This document shows, piece by piece, positions 1 through 9,987 of a stretch of DNA of 64,000 nt. The translations under genes and the position numbers were made by a program. The stretch comes from G963556115 sp963678205. GTDB lineage: Bacteria; Planctomycetota; SZUA-567. Under the pieces are notes generated by a model. The model was not told the origin of the DNA, did no database searches, and was given only the letters and a program-made list of their open reading frames with translations. The stretch is from positions 3,162,001 through 3,226,000 of the forward strand of contig OY782760.1 in the NCBI GenBank assembly GCA_963678205.1, read 5' to 3'. Numbering within the stretch: position 1 is the first letter of the stretch; each line of letters starts with the position of its first letter.

Positions 1-1162
1 AGCCATGCAACGTAGCTTATTTACATTTATGCGAAAAAATATGAATAATTACCCCCCACACTTTTACTCATTAGGAAGGAAATCAGCACTAAAAAATGTT
101 TGGTCAGTAGATCAAAAACTTGCAACTTTCTCTGATAGCCTTGAATTGTTACTCAACGTCACTCCCGTAAATGTTGAAAAATCTTGGAAATAATTCATAA
201 ATAACAAATACACCAAACAGCCTACATTTTATTATAGCCATTAATAAAAGATCCATTTGTTCTAAAGCAAGAGCTTTACTCCATACCAGTAAATCGTGTT
301 GATGATCCTGCTTTTTCTATACTTTTCAGAGATAAAGTGAAAGAACTCAACAGGCAAATAACACTATTAGAAGAGAGAGGGACTATTAATTTTTTACACG
401 AAAGTAGACAGTTATATGAAGAAGTTGATGAAAAACTCCTAGCACTTGCAAAAAAATTCTTCGCACCAAAGTCCACGGTGTCATTGTTGTAAATGATCCT
501 AGCGGCCTTGCAAATGCAGCTAGTAAGATGTACTTTCAGCTATTCCCTGAAGATGTGCGTCCAGGGACACTTATAACTAGAAATAGAGCTGAAATCAAAT
601 ATTTTTCAAAAGAGCATGGAACAATTGTACAAAACCTCTTCAAGGATCTGGAGGGGCAAGCGTATTTCTTGTCAGACCAAATGACCTAGCTAACCTGAAC
701 CAAATGATTGATGCAGTCAGCAGAGATGGATATGTTATTTGTCAGGAATACCTTCCAGCAGCTGAAGAAGGTGACACTAGGCTATTTATGATGAACGGCA
801 GACCACTACAAGTTAGAGGCAAATATGCAGCCTTTAGAAGACTCCGTAGTGGAGACGATATGCGCTCAAATATTCATGCTGGCGGAGTCCTTGCTCCAGC
901 AACAATAACAGATGAGGCCCTTCATATTGCAGAAATTGTTCGCCCAAAACTAGTTCAAGACGGGATGTTCCTTGTAGGTCTTGATATTGTAGGGCATAAG
1001 CTTATGGAGATAAATGTTTTTAGCCCGGGAGGTCTAGGTAGTGCCCAGAAGTTTACGAATATTAACTTCAGTAAATATGTAATCAAAGCCTTAGAAAGAA
1101 AAGTTGATTATATGGGATTTTACGGCAGAAATTTTGATAATATCGATATGTGTACTCTGTAA
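1..1162 (+). pseudogene. Decayed DUF1704 (QEGLA)/ATP-grasp gene remnant
   Basis: Pieces of a flavohemoglobin-modulating QEGLA (DUF1704) protein and of the glutathione-synthase-like ATP-grasp protein that usually goes with it can be read across three frames. The first piece (frame 2, to 193) contains NYPPHFYSLGRKSAL and ends at an in-frame stop. After a shift near 241 a DUF1704 piece continues in frame 1 (DPFVLKQELYSIPVNRVDDP). A shift in a run of seven A at 450-456 leads to an ATP-grasp piece (VNDPSGLANA, QLFPEDVRP). A further shift near 630 restores KPLQGSGG and then the uninterrupted end at 704-1162 (ICQEYLPAAEEGDTRLF, EINVFSPGG). The DUF1704 part passes directly into the ATP-grasp part without the rest of DUF1704, so a large internal deletion is inferred. 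The 5' end lies outside the window. The 152-residue tail might still be translated but lacks much of the ATP-grasp fold. Confidence 0.8.
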
Positions 1163-1215
1163 TTTTGTAAATAAGTGTACTATATCAGATTTACGACAAC
1201 GGCATATCCTAGGCT

Positions 1216-1256
1216 GGGTTCTTAACTTTTAATCGCAATAAGAGCCCTTTTATTTT
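1216..1256 (+). terminator. Intrinsic terminator after the pseudogene
   Basis: A 9-bp stem (GGGTTCTTA at 1216-1224 with TAAGAGCCC at 1239-1247, one G-U pair) is followed directly by TTTTTATTTT. It lies about 55 bases after the stop of the decayed ATP-grasp frame and reads in the same direction, so it is probably that gene's old terminator. Confidence 0.6.
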
Positions 1257-1751
1257 GAATTACAAATAAAGACAGGTAAAAATTAATAACCTCATAAGTT
1301 ACAAAAACATTCTTTTAACAGCTTATTTGAACTCTTTAAAACAAATCCAAAGAGATTTGCTTGACTTACAAAAGTGGTCTTTAAAAGCCTAGCTGTTAAA
1401 ATATTAAACATTTCTATTCAAGATATAATATAATCCACGTTTAAAAGATGTCGAAACAGTTTACACCATCGTTTTAAACAAAGTCCAATAATGAACTGAA
1501 AATATCAAATTCTCATCCTTCTAAAGTAAAAAACCAGAAATTATAAAACCCCACTCTATTTTCGTCATACAAAGTAGTTCCACCAACAAGATACAACACG
1601 ATTAAATAACTCTCATTTACTGGTATTTACAATAACACTAAAACCAACACTAAACAGGTATTAATCAACTCAAAACATCAATCACATTCAACACAAACTC
1701 TGAAGGTAACAACGCACTGCATCCTTTAATAGTTCACACATCATACACACT
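1257..1751. other. AT-rich intergenic gap, no gene seen
   Basis: About 500 bases without a convincing reading frame, RNA gene or repeat. It separates the decayed ATP-grasp gene from the 3' end of the leftward diguanylate cyclase. I see no terminator for the latter and no recognisable remnant. Confidence 0.5.
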
Positions 1752-3524
1752 TTAGAAAGTAACTTTATTTTTACCTGATTCCTTTGCTCTATACAAAGCC
1801 TGATCAGCTCGCTCAAGCAATGATTCCTGGGTATCCCCATCGTAATAACTCGCAACACCAATTGAAACAGTTATACTCCCAACTTTTGTGAATTTACTTT
1901 CAGCAATAGCGACCCTAATATTTTCAGACAATATCATCGCGCTATGAGCTGTCGTCTCAGGGCAGATCAATAAGAATTCATCCCCTCCCCACCGGCCAAC
2001 TGTATCAACAATTCTTGTATTTTTTATAAGAATGCTTGCTATCTTTTTAAGAACAAGATCACCGGTCTGATGCCCAAAATTATCATTTATACTTTTAAAA
2101 TCATCAAGATCCAGAAGGATAACTGAAAAAACATGATTATACCTCTGACTCTGAGCAAGTTCATATGTAAATATCTCATCTAATTTCCAGCGATTAAAAC
2201 TATCAGTCACCCTGTCTGTTACTGAAAGCCTCTCAACCAGTTTTCTATCAGTAATATCATGCCCAACAGAAATATACCCCAAACATACTCCATTACGATC
2301 AAACTTTGGTGACACAGTAGCCTTTATCCAATATGTACTCCCATCGCTAGCAACCTTCTCAATCTCCCCTGCCCATTCACGGTTGGAGGCAATACATTCA
2401 AGAACCTCATGGTAGATTACCTTTGACATCCCCTTGCTCCAGGTTGCGAGAAAATTTTTCCCCAAGATATCTTCCTTCTCATTCTTACTGATTCTGCAAT
2501 ACGCTTTAGAAACACTTGTAATAATGCCAAAGGAATTTACCGTTATGGTAATTACGTTTTCATCAATTAACGATATGTACTCCTTGATACCATATTCAGC
2601 GTCCTCTCTCTGAGCTATTTCTTTACTTAATTGCTTATTTACAATTACAATATAACCAATTACCAAACTGCACACACACACAGTGATTAAAATCCAGAGC
2701 AAAATATCAGTATAATTAAGCCCATAATCATACTTCACAGAATAATAATTACCCATTACATCAAGTTTGTATTTTTCAGAAAAACTAAGTAATGATTTAT
2801 TAATAATAGAGACTAGCTCTGGCCAGTCATTTCTGACAGCCATAGCATTCTGGTCATCACCCAAAGGAGTTACAGCTACAACCTTTAAATTATGAAAATT
2901 TAACTTATAAACAAAATAACTTCCAGTCGCCAAATTACCAATATATGCGTCAGCGTTTGAAGTTGCTACTTCTCTCATCGCTTTAGCAGTAGTATTCACT
3001 CCTCTTATAATTCTTAATTTTATACCTGGATAATTCTTTTGAAGCCAGTCAATTATTACAAACCCCTCCTGCACTGCAACCGTTTTCCCATCAAGATCTT
3101 CCATTTTAGATATATCATGAACATTATCTCTAGTGTAAATAACCCATGGCGGAGTAACATAGTTAAAAGTAAATAGCATCTTTTTTACACGCTCTTCAGT
3201 TGCTTTTGCCGTTAACAGCAGATCTACTCTTTTATGAAAAGCGATATCTTCTATCGCTTCTTTCCAGGGTAGCGTATCTGATGAAATCAATTTATACTTG
3301 ATTCCATAGCGTTTAAAAATAGTTTTAATATAATCAACCGAGATACCAGTTAAATTTTTACCATCATGTATTTGATATGGCGGCCAATTTGCAACCCTCA
3401 CTCTAACCGTATGTCCTGCAGCAATCCAATCTTTTTCGACCTGGGTAAGTTCTGGAATTATTTCTTTAGCATTGGCTGTTAACACAATACTGCAGAGTAA
3501 AATCAAAATTAATATATATCTCAT
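1752..3524 (-). CDS. SBP-PAS-GGDEF membrane diguanylate cyclase
   Basis: Membrane sensor predicted to make cyclic di-GMP from GTP in response to a periplasmic ligand. A signal peptide (about residues 1-19) precedes a family-3 solute-binding domain (about 35-265), one membrane segment (about 272-296), a PAS domain (about 312-430) and a GGDEF domain (about 435-590). The catalytic GGDEF is intact at 513-517. An RIVD sequence sits five residues before it, which matches the RxxD inhibitory I-site for product feedback. The binding domain resembles those for polar amino acids, so the ligand may be one; that is inference. A GGAAAG ribosome site lies 7 bases before the ATG. It is monocistronic, about 120 bases from the symporter gene upstream. 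No EAL domain is present, so it should be a synthase only. Confidence 0.9.
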   Translation of the reverse strand: MRYILILILLCSIVLTANAKEIIPELTQVEKDWIAAGHTVRVRVANWPPYQIHDGKNLTGISVDYIKTIFKRYGIKYKLISSDTLPWKEAIEDIAFHKRVDLLLTAKATEERVKKMLFTFNYVTPPWVIYTRDNVHDISKMEDLDGKTVAVQEGFVIIDWLQKNYPGIKLRIIRGVNTTAKAMREVATSNADAYIGNLATGSYFVYKLNFHNLKVVAVTPLGDDQNAMAVRNDWPELVSIINKSLLSFSEKYKLDVMGNYYSVKYDYGLNYTDILLWILITVCVCSLVIGYIVIVNKQLSKEIAQREDAEYGIKEYISLIDENVITITVNSFGIITSVSKAYCRISKNEKEDILGKNFLATWSKGMSKVIYHEVLECIASNREWAGEIEKVASDGSTYWIKATVSPKFDRNGVCLGYISVGHDITDRKLVERLSVTDRVTDSFNRWKLDEIFTYELAQSQRYNHVFSVILLDLDDFKSINDNFGHQTGDLVLKKIASILIKNTRIVDTVGRWGGDEFLLICPETTAHSAMILSENIRVAIAESKFTKVGSITVSIGVASYYDGDTQESLLERADQALYRAKESGKNKVTF

Positions 3525-3644
3525 CGTAACTTTCCGCTATTATTTTTTTAAATGGTTTCATTTTTATAGTACCAGATTACTTTTTTTCGACAAGATAATT
3601 AGCTGTAATATGTTTTTTAAACAACATCATTTTTTTGTGATATA

Positions 3645-5123
3645 TTATTTGCTGTATTTGTCAGCTACGATACTGAATAAATATATAACAGTTATGGTAA
3701 CTATGAGATTTACAACGGCATAATAATGCAATGAAATACCGTTATAAAACAGACTGAATGCAATAGAAAAAACAAACCCGGTAATCCCTCCCCAAAAAGC
3801 ACCAAATGAATTTGCTCTCTTCAAATAAAACCCTGCTATAAAGAGTGCCAATAAAGGACTTCCCAATGCATTGACAACTTGGTTCACAATAACAAACAAA
3901 CTCTTTGTATGCCCTACAAGCGGGACAAGAAAAATTCCTGAAATAGTGCATACAAAACCCAAAAAATAAACCCAGAGCCTATTCAAGTTACCTTTATTTG
4001 CAAGTTTTCTGAAATTCGGTAAAATATCATTTACCCAAGCATTTGTACAAGCGTTTATACCAGAATCTATACTGGACATAGTCGCTGCCAGCAAGCCTGA
4101 GACGATTAGTCCAAAGACTCCAGATGGTAGATATTTTACAGTAATAATAAATTCTCTCATTGCCAATGCTTTCCTACTGGCAATTGGTAATGCTTTTATA
4201 TCTACCCCATCCAGAGCTCCGCTATTCATGCTATTAACATAAATTACAATACCGAACACTGCAAGTAATAGAAGTGCAATAAATGCTACAAAAGCATTTA
4301 GCCATATACCTCTCTTTGCGTCAACAAGACTTCTAGCAGTAAAATACCGCTGAACCACTACCTGATCAGCTCCATACCGAGTAAGAAATGCAACTGTAAC
4401 GCCAATAACTCCACTAAAAAAACTAATCCTTACTGTAGGATCTAAAGAAAAGAATGAATAATCTAGAGGATAGAAAGGCTGTAGTACCCCTCCATTCTTT
4501 GCAACATTTATAAAATTATCAATATTACTATTTTGCAGTACAACAATAACAGCAAATACAATTCCTCCAAAAAGTACCAAAAACTGCAAACAATCCGTCC
4601 ACATTACTGCCCGGATTCCACCAATACCAGTATAGATCGTCGCAATTATACCACAAATCGAAATAACGTAATAAATATTCAGCCCCGACACCTTACTTAG
4701 CAGCATCCCCGCAGCATACAAAGCTGTTGCCATCCAGATAACACGCCAGAAGATAAAGACGATACTAGCAAGTATTCGCACTCTGGCTGAAAATCTTGCC
4801 TGAAAATATTCATAAACACAGTTTAATTTCATTTCATAAAGCCTGGGTAGCCATATTTCTGAAACCAAATAAGCTGCAACGAAGAATATTGGCAGAGAAA
4901 TCAATACGTATACCCCATTAGCGAATACTTCAGTAGGAAAGGCCATGTAATTTATTACACTAAAAGCCGTCACCATAACTGACAGGCCAATTGGAAACCA
5001 TCCCATATTTCTGCCAGCAAGAAAGAAATCCAGATTGGATTTATTATGTTTTCTAAAAGCGAGACCAACCCCCACAACTACAATCAAGTAAAGTCCCATT
5101 ATAATATAATCAATACTTTCCAC
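3645..5123 (-). CDS. Sodium/solute symporter (SSS family)
   Basis: Inner-membrane sodium-coupled permease of the solute:sodium symporter family, with about 13 hydrophobic segments and typical early sequence (FFLAGRNMGWFPIGLS). Family members carry sugars, amino acids, proline, pantothenate or other acids. The regulator and dehydrogenase beside it suggest a sugar or polyol, which is inference. The frame is open from a TTG at 5141 and an ATG at 5135, but the best ribosome site (GGAG, 6 bases upstream) serves a GTG at 5123, giving 492 residues beginning MESIDYIIMG; I chose that. It lies downstream of the XylR-like regulator in the same direction, but a strong terminator at 5201-5238 separates them, so it probably has its own promoter. 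Confidence 0.88.
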   Translation of the reverse strand: MESIDYIIMGLYLIVVVGVGLAFRKHNKSNLDFFLAGRNMGWFPIGLSVMVTAFSVINYMAFPTEVFANGVYVLISLPIFFVAAYLVSEIWLPRLYEMKLNCVYEYFQARFSARVRILASIVFIFWRVIWMATALYAAGMLLSKVSGLNIYYVISICGIIATIYTGIGGIRAVMWTDCLQFLVLFGGIVFAVIVVLQNSNIDNFINVAKNGGVLQPFYPLDYSFFSLDPTVRISFFSGVIGVTVAFLTRYGADQVVVQRYFTARSLVDAKRGIWLNAFVAFIALLLLAVFGIVIYVNSMNSGALDGVDIKALPIASRKALAMREFIITVKYLPSGVFGLIVSGLLAATMSSIDSGINACTNAWVNDILPNFRKLANKGNLNRLWVYFLGFVCTISGIFLVPLVGHTKSLFVIVNQVVNALGSPLLALFIAGFYLKRANSFGAFWGGITGFVFSIAFSLFYNGISLHYYAVVNLIVTITVIYLFSIVADKYSK

Positions 5124-5200
5124 AGCGCACTCCATTACCAATCAATTTAATAGACATTTTTATTTAATAAGATTATACAGATAAATTAACTTTACCAGAT

Positions 5201-5238
5201 TAAAAAAAATCCCTCAAGCCAGCATTCTGCCTTGAGGG
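5201..5238 (-). terminator. Intrinsic terminator of the XylR-like regulator gene
   Basis: The inverted repeat CCCTCAAG (5211-5218) / CTTGAGGG (5231-5238) is followed, on the minus strand, by ATTTTTTTTA. It lies 30 bases after the stop codon of the regulator at 5268. Confidence 0.85.
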
Positions 5239-5267
5239 TAACTAAAAAATAATAAAACAAGTACAAC

Positions 5268-6395
5268 CTACTTCCCAGCCCTGTAATCCATAGGAGTCTT
5301 CCCAAATTCCTTCATAAACACAGCGTGAAATCTTTGAGGTGAACTGAACCCACAGGCTTCTGCAATAACAGCTGCAGGAATTGTACTTTCAAGAAGCATA
5401 TGCACTGCTTTTTGAAGCCTAGTTACTTTAATTTCTTCGTGTATTGTAGTAGAAAGAGCCTCTCTAAACCTCTTCTCAAGTGCCCTCCTGCCAACAGACG
5501 CATTCCGCACTACGTCAGAAACATTAATTCCAAGAAATGCGTTCTCATGTATATACTGAACCGACTTCCTTACAATTTCATCATCAGTAATAATAGTGTT
5601 TGAAGATGCACGTAAAACCAAAGTTTTTGGTGGAATCTGTATCGTAACAGTCTCTGTATATTCCCCCCCTATAGTTTTATCCAGAACAGCTGCCGCTTCA
5701 TACCCTATCCTCTCGCAGTCACAAGGTATACTGCTAAGCGATGGATCAGACAACTCACACAAGACGTCCTCATTATCAACCCCAACAACCGCAACCTCAT
5801 GCGGTACAACAATACCTTCTTCTTTACATAAATCTGTTATTCGAACCCCGATAGTATCATTAGCAGCCATAATACCAACTGGTTTTTTCAAGTTGACTAT
5901 AAAGTCACGAAGCTCATTACCTTCATTTGGATTTTCCCATACATCAAGAGGAAGTTCGAAATATTCAAGGTCAACGCCACTATCAACAAGCCTTTTCTTA
6001 AACCCATCATAACGCTGCTTTGACCAGTGGGTATTTTTTGCTCCGCAATATGCAAAATTCGTGCAACCACAGGCAAGTAAATGTTTTCCGGCTACCCCAC
6101 CTGAGTCAAAATCTCCATTCGTCACTCTTGAGAAGCCAAAATCGACTGCTCCCGCGACATCAACAGCCGGCAAGCCCTTTTCAAGCAAAGCTTCTGCTTC
6201 TCCCTGCCCATGAATAATGGCAATCACTCCATCACCTTCCCATTGATTAATATCAAGAAATTCACCTAGAGTAAACCCTCTGCCGAACAACTTCCAAGAG
6301 CCAACCTCCTTAGAATAACGAATAACACCACGAGCAATACCATGCTCATAGTCACTCTTTAAATCCAGAAGTAATGCTATTCTTTTCTGTCTCAT
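5268..6395 (-). CDS. XylR-type regulator: LacI-like sensor plus AraC HTH
   Basis: Cytoplasmic sugar-responsive activator. The first 265 or so residues form a periplasmic-binding-protein-like sensor as in LacI proteins (IALLLDLKSDYEHGIARGV, MAANDTIGVRITDLC, VAVVGVDNEDVLCELSDPSLSSI). The last 100 form two AraC-type helix-turn-helices ending GFSSPQRFHAVFMKEFGKTPMDYR. This sensor-AraC order is that of E. coli XylR. The frame stays open upstream to 6473, but the ATG at 6395 has an AGGG ribosome site and starts exactly where the sensor domain begins, giving 375 residues. It diverges from the dehydrogenase at 6691, and the symporter gene follows it, so these three probably form one catabolic regulon. 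The inducer cannot be read from the sequence. Confidence 0.9.
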   Translation of the reverse strand: MRQKRIALLLDLKSDYEHGIARGVIRYSKEVGSWKLFGRGFTLGEFLDINQWEGDGVIAIIHGQGEAEALLEKGLPAVDVAGAVDFGFSRVTNGDFDSGGVAGKHLLACGCTNFAYCGAKNTHWSKQRYDGFKKRLVDSGVDLEYFELPLDVWENPNEGNELRDFIVNLKKPVGIMAANDTIGVRITDLCKEEGIVVPHEVAVVGVDNEDVLCELSDPSLSSIPCDCERIGYEAAAVLDKTIGGEYTETVTIQIPPKTLVLRASSNTIITDDEIVRKSVQYIHENAFLGINVSDVVRNASVGRRALEKRFREALSTTIHEEIKVTRLQKAVHMLLESTIPAAVIAEACGFSSPQRFHAVFMKEFGKTPMDYRAGK

Positions 6396-6690
6396 AGCTC
6401 TGCCCTTTATATTATGGTAAGAATTAAGCTCTAAAATCTTACTAATAAGCAATAACCCAAAAAAAAATTTCAATATCCTTTAATATTTAATGTCATAGTT
6501 CAAAGCCAAATCCATCATAAAATATAAGGTATTACTAATAAAATACGCACTTAACCGCAAAACAATAACAACTTTTCGCATAATACGAATTGCTTAAGCA
6601 GAAATCAAGAGGTATACTTAGAGTAATGTATTAATAAATTTTAATTTTAGATGAAATAATAACACAGAAATGCAATTTAGGAGGAGTAAT
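6396..6690. promoter_or_regulatory. Divergent control region, regulator and dehydrogenase
   Basis: These 295 bases between the divergent regulator and dehydrogenase must carry both promoters and probably the regulator's binding sites. An AGGAGG ribosome site at 6679-6684 fixes the dehydrogenase start at 6691. I could not pick out a convincing pair of direct or inverted operator half-sites. Confidence 0.4.
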
Positions 6691-7749
6691 ATGGCTGAAA
6701 TGATGACTGGCGCCTACCTACCAGGAAACTCAACAGTAGTTTTTAAAGAATTAGAGATCCCAACACCTGGTCATGGTGAAGTTCTTATTCAAACTGGTGC
6801 GTCAACAATTTGCGGTAGTGATATTCGTTGTATTTATCGTGAACACCTCGGTAAAGGCCCAGAAGGCTACCAGAATAAGGTTTGTGGGCACGAGCCTGCA
6901 GGTAAAATTGTTAAGACTGGAGCTGGCTTAAAGCGTTTTAAGGAAGGTGACAGGGTCGCACTCTATCATATTTCAGGCTGTGGAGTTTGCAATGACTGCC
7001 GTCGCGGTTATATGATCAGTTGTACAAGCCCATTACGTGCTGCTTATGGTTGGCAAAGAGATGGTGGTAACGCTCCCTATATTCTTGCTGATGAAAAGGA
7101 TTGTATCCTACTTCCAGACTCACTTTCATACGCAGATGGTTCATGTGTTGCGTGTGGTTATGGAACAACCTTTGAAGCGATATTGAAGGTTGGAGTATGT
7201 GGACTTGATAGAGTACTTGTCGTTGGGCTAGGGCCAGTGGGTATGGCTTGTCTACAGCTTGCCAAAGCTATGGGGGCAAGTAAAACCATAGGTGTTGACG
7301 TAGCTCAGACTCGATGTGATATTGTTAAAAAAATGGGTCTAGCTGATGAAGTTCTTTGCGGTAGTGGTGATGAAGTAGTAAATCAAATCAGAGACCTTAC
7401 CGGTGGTCACGGCTGCGAGAGAGCATTTGATTGTTCCGCTCACCCTGCAGGTAGACTTGTAGCTATTCAAGGTGCGCGCAAGTGGGGTAAAATTGCATTT
7501 GTAGGTGAAGGCGGAACAGTTGCTTTTGAACCAAGTCGCGATATTATCCACGACCAGAAAACAATTTTCGGTTCATGGGTTACTAACATTCAAAACATGG
7601 AACTTCTTGTAGAAAAACTAGATGAATGGAAGATAAATCCAGATGTTACTGTAACAGACAGATTCAAACTTGAGGATGCGGGCGAAGCTTATAAGCTTAT
7701 GGCAAGTGGTGAGTGCGGTAAAGTTGCAATAACATTTGATATTGACTAA
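6691..7749 (+). CDS. Zinc-dependent medium-chain dehydrogenase
   Basis: NAD(P)-dependent alcohol, polyol or threonine dehydrogenase of the MDR superfamily, 352 residues, cytoplasmic. It shows the catalytic zinc cysteine (TICGSDIR), the GHEPAGKI motif, the four-cysteine structural zinc lobe (CGVCNDCRRGYMISC) and the Rossmann motif VVGLGPVGMACLQLAKAMGA followed by an acidic residue (GVD), favouring NAD over NADP. The frame opens at 6670, but a perfect AGGAGG 6 bases before the ATG at 6691 marks the real start. It diverges from the XylR-like regulator and is probably induced by it to oxidise the sugar or polyol brought in by the neighbouring symporter. The precise substrate is unknown; sorbitol/xylitol-type and threonine-type enzymes look alike at this level. 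Confidence 0.9.
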   Translation: MAEMMTGAYLPGNSTVVFKELEIPTPGHGEVLIQTGASTICGSDIRCIYREHLGKGPEGYQNKVCGHEPAGKIVKTGAGLKRFKEGDRVALYHISGCGVCNDCRRGYMISCTSPLRAAYGWQRDGGNAPYILADEKDCILLPDSLSYADGSCVACGYGTTFEAILKVGVCGLDRVLVVGLGPVGMACLQLAKAMGASKTIGVDVAQTRCDIVKKMGLADEVLCGSGDEVVNQIRDLTGGHGCERAFDCSAHPAGRLVAIQGARKWGKIAFVGEGGTVAFEPSRDIIHDQKTIFGSWVTNIQNMELLVEKLDEWKINPDVTVTDRFKLEDAGEAYKLMASGECGKVAITFDID

Positions 7750-7781
7750 TACACACAAAAGCGACATAAGATAACAAAACG

Positions 7782-7820
7782 AAAAAGCAGAACAACACTT
7801 TGTGTGGTGTTCTGCTTTTT
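7782..7820. terminator. Bidirectional intrinsic terminator
   Basis: A long stem, AAAAAGCAGAACAACAC (7782-7798) with GTGGTGTTCTGCTTTTT (7804-7820), one mismatch and a 5-base loop. The arms carry A and T runs, so it can stop the dehydrogenase transcript rightward and the ribose operon leftward. Confidence 0.85.
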
Positions 7821-7851
7821 AATAAGCCTGAAAATAAGACTAAAGACTATA

Positions 7852-8889
7852 TTAGCGGCAACGAATATTCTTTTTAGAGCTTTCTCTTTCAATAAGATCT
7901 ACACTTATCATACTTACAAGAGGTAATCTTTGATTTGAATGTTGAACTTTCAGATACAATAAATCCAATGCAACCCGCCCGATCTGTCTTTTTGAAACAT
8001 TGATTGAACTTAATTGCGGGCTACTCATTTCAGAAACTGGAAGATTATCAAAACCAACAATAGACATCTCATCAGGAATTTCTATACCATACTCTTTCAA
8101 AGCTTTAATACAACCAAGGGCAATAATATCGCTGCACGCAAATGCAGCTTCAGGCATAACCATTCCTGACTCAAGATATATGGTCATATCCCGATATGCG
8201 CCTTCAAAAGTAGAGTCAACCTTAAAAACAAACTCTTCATTAAATTCCAAACCATATTTTTTTAAACCACTATAAAATGCTTCCTCGCGAATATTGAAAT
8301 TTGGAGTAAAAAGTGAAGCCCCAATAAACCCTATTTTTTTATGCCCTAATTCTTTAAAATACGACAAAACTTTATAAACCGCTTCCATATTGTTCATTGT
8401 AACACAATCAGCAGGTTGACAGATAAAATACGAGTCAACAAACACAATATCACGATTGGTCTGAAGCAATTTCAACATATCAGATTCAAGTAACTCTGTA
8501 GCCAGAACAATATAACCATCTACATCTTTATCCTGAAGTATTATATCAATAATTGAATCAATGTTATCCTCAGGATCGAATGAATCTATTTCAACCTTCA
8601 TATTATGAAGGTATGCCGACTCCATAATACCACTTATGTAATCACCGACAAACGATTCATGAGAACTATTTAGGATGTGACCATGTCGTGAAATCTTAAG
8701 AAATCTCGCTTTAAAAGCAGCATCTGATTTAAAAGATCTGTCTAGATTAGAATATTCAAGCTCTTTAGCAACTGCGAGTACTTTTTCCCGCGTAGATTTA
8801 CTAACCCCTTGCTTATTATTTAAAGCCAAAGAAACAGCAGACAGTGAGACGTTAGCTTTTGCAGCAATATCCTTTATCCCAACCTTCAT
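7852..8889 (-). CDS. LacI-family regulator, last gene of ribose-type operon
   Basis: A 345-residue LacI/GalR repressor. The N-terminal helix-turn-helix and hinge (IKDIAAKANVSLSAVSLALN, about residues 4-50) are followed by a sugar-binding core (about 65-340) with the usual CSDIIALGCIKALKEYGIEIPDE and VGFDNLPVSEMSSPQLSSI. It lies 114 bases after the ribokinase gene in the same direction and most likely represses the operon of which it is the last gene, with ribose or a related sugar as inducer (inferred from context). The ATG at 8889 has a distant GGAG. The sequence is low-GC like its neighbours, with no sign of transfer. Confidence 0.88.
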   Translation of the reverse strand: MKVGIKDIAAKANVSLSAVSLALNNKQGVSKSTREKVLAVAKELEYSNLDRSFKSDAAFKARFLKISRHGHILNSSHESFVGDYISGIMESAYLHNMKVEIDSFDPEDNIDSIIDIILQDKDVDGYIVLATELLESDMLKLLQTNRDIVFVDSYFICQPADCVTMNNMEAVYKVLSYFKELGHKKIGFIGASLFTPNFNIREEAFYSGLKKYGLEFNEEFVFKVDSTFEGAYRDMTIYLESGMVMPEAAFACSDIIALGCIKALKEYGIEIPDEMSIVGFDNLPVSEMSSPQLSSINVSKRQIGRVALDLLYLKVQHSNQRLPLVSMISVDLIERESSKKNIRCR

Positions 8890-9003
8890 ATTGTTTTTGC
8901 TCCTAGTTATTCAAATAATATGCAAACAGTTCACAACTAAATTATACACGATACAAAACAATAATGAAGAGTTTTTATCATATACCTGTTAGTATCATAA
9001 TGC

Positions 9004-9918
9004 CTAAAAATTAATTATTTCCTTATAATACGGAGTAGATATCTGAGCACCTTTTCTAGTAACAGCAAGAGCTGCTGCAGTAGACGCAAAAATTAAAGCA
9101 TCCACTTCTGATTTTCCCATAGCCATTCCAGCAACAAAAGCACCATTGAATGTATCTCCTGCCGCAACAGTATCGACCGGTTCAACTTTTCTAGCGGGAA
9201 TCATCTTCTTTACAGATAAACTCGAGTAATACGCTCCCTGACTCCCCATTGTAATGACAACATGCTCTATTCCCATGCGATGAAATTCAGCAGCAGCAGC
9301 AGATGCAGTGCCTTCATCAACAGGCATAATTCCGGTATAGAACTGAGTTTCAGACTGATTGGGAGTAATATAATCAACAATAGATAATACTTCACTGGGC
9401 AGCTTCACCGCAGGAGCTGGATTAAGTATAATCTTAGTACCAGACTCGTGCGCAATTTTAAAAGCAGACTGTATTGATTCAAGCGGGCTTTCTAACTGAG
9501 TTAATAAGTAATCCGCATCCTGTAAAATTAATTTCGACCGCTCAACATATTCTTCAGAGAGCATAGCATTCGCACCAGAACTTATTCCTATTGTATTCTC
9601 TCCTGAATCCGCAACAAAAATCAGAGCACTCCCAGAAGGCTGGCCATCTATTGTAAAGATATAGTCCGTATTAATCCCGTTCTCTTTATACAAAATTTTT
9701 GAGTTTTCAGCAAAGGAATCACTTCCAACACAAGCAATAAAATATACATAGCAATTTCCATCAACTGCTCGAGATGTAGCAACTGCTTGATTAGCACCTT
9801 TTCCACCGCCATTAATAGTAAAATTTTTGCCCCTGACCGTCTGCCCTGGCTTAGGGATTTCCGGGACATATAGTACCATGTCAGTATTTGAGCTACCTAA
9901 AATAACAATTCCGCTCAT
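9004..9918 (-). CDS. rbsK: Ribokinase
   Basis: PfkB-family sugar kinase of 304 residues, expected to convert ribose plus ATP to ribose-5-phosphate in the cytoplasm. It has the N-terminal GSSNTDMVLYVPEIPKPGQT, the GGGKGANQAVA substrate motif and the C-terminal catalytic signature DTVAAGDTFNGAFVAGMA with its general-base aspartate (GAGD type, here AAGD). The ATG is preceded by AAAGGAA at good spacing. It follows the permease gene by about 70 bases that hold a stem-loop. Membership of an rbs-type operon makes ribose the best guess, though related PfkB enzymes use deoxyribose or other sugars. Confidence 0.9.
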   Translation of the reverse strand: MSGIVILGSSNTDMVLYVPEIPKPGQTVRGKNFTINGGGKGANQAVATSRAVDGNCYVYFIACVGSDSFAENSKILYKENGINTDYIFTIDGQPSGSALIFVADSGENTIGISSGANAMLSEEYVERSKLILQDADYLLTQLESPLESIQSAFKIAHESGTKIILNPAPAVKLPSEVLSIVDYITPNQSETQFYTGIMPVDEGTASAAAAEFHRMGIEHVVITMGSQGAYYSSLSVKKMIPARKVEPVDTVAAGDTFNGAFVAGMAMGKSEVDALIFASTAAALAVTRKGAQISTPYYKEIINF

Positions 9919-9938
9919 TACTATTCCTTTTCATTTAG

Positions 9939-9981
9939 AGCCTATAAATATGTGATAACTTTTACACATATGATATAGGCT
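9939..9981 (-). other. Stem-loop between rbsC and rbsK
   Basis: A nested inverted repeat: AGCCTATA (9939-9946) with TATAGGCT (9974-9981), and inside it TATGTG (9949-9954) with CACATA (9965-9970). In the mRNA it would fold just ahead of the rbsK ribosome site. There is no T-run after it, so it is more likely to affect mRNA stability or translation than to terminate. Confidence 0.5.
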
Positions 9982-9987
9982 ATAACT

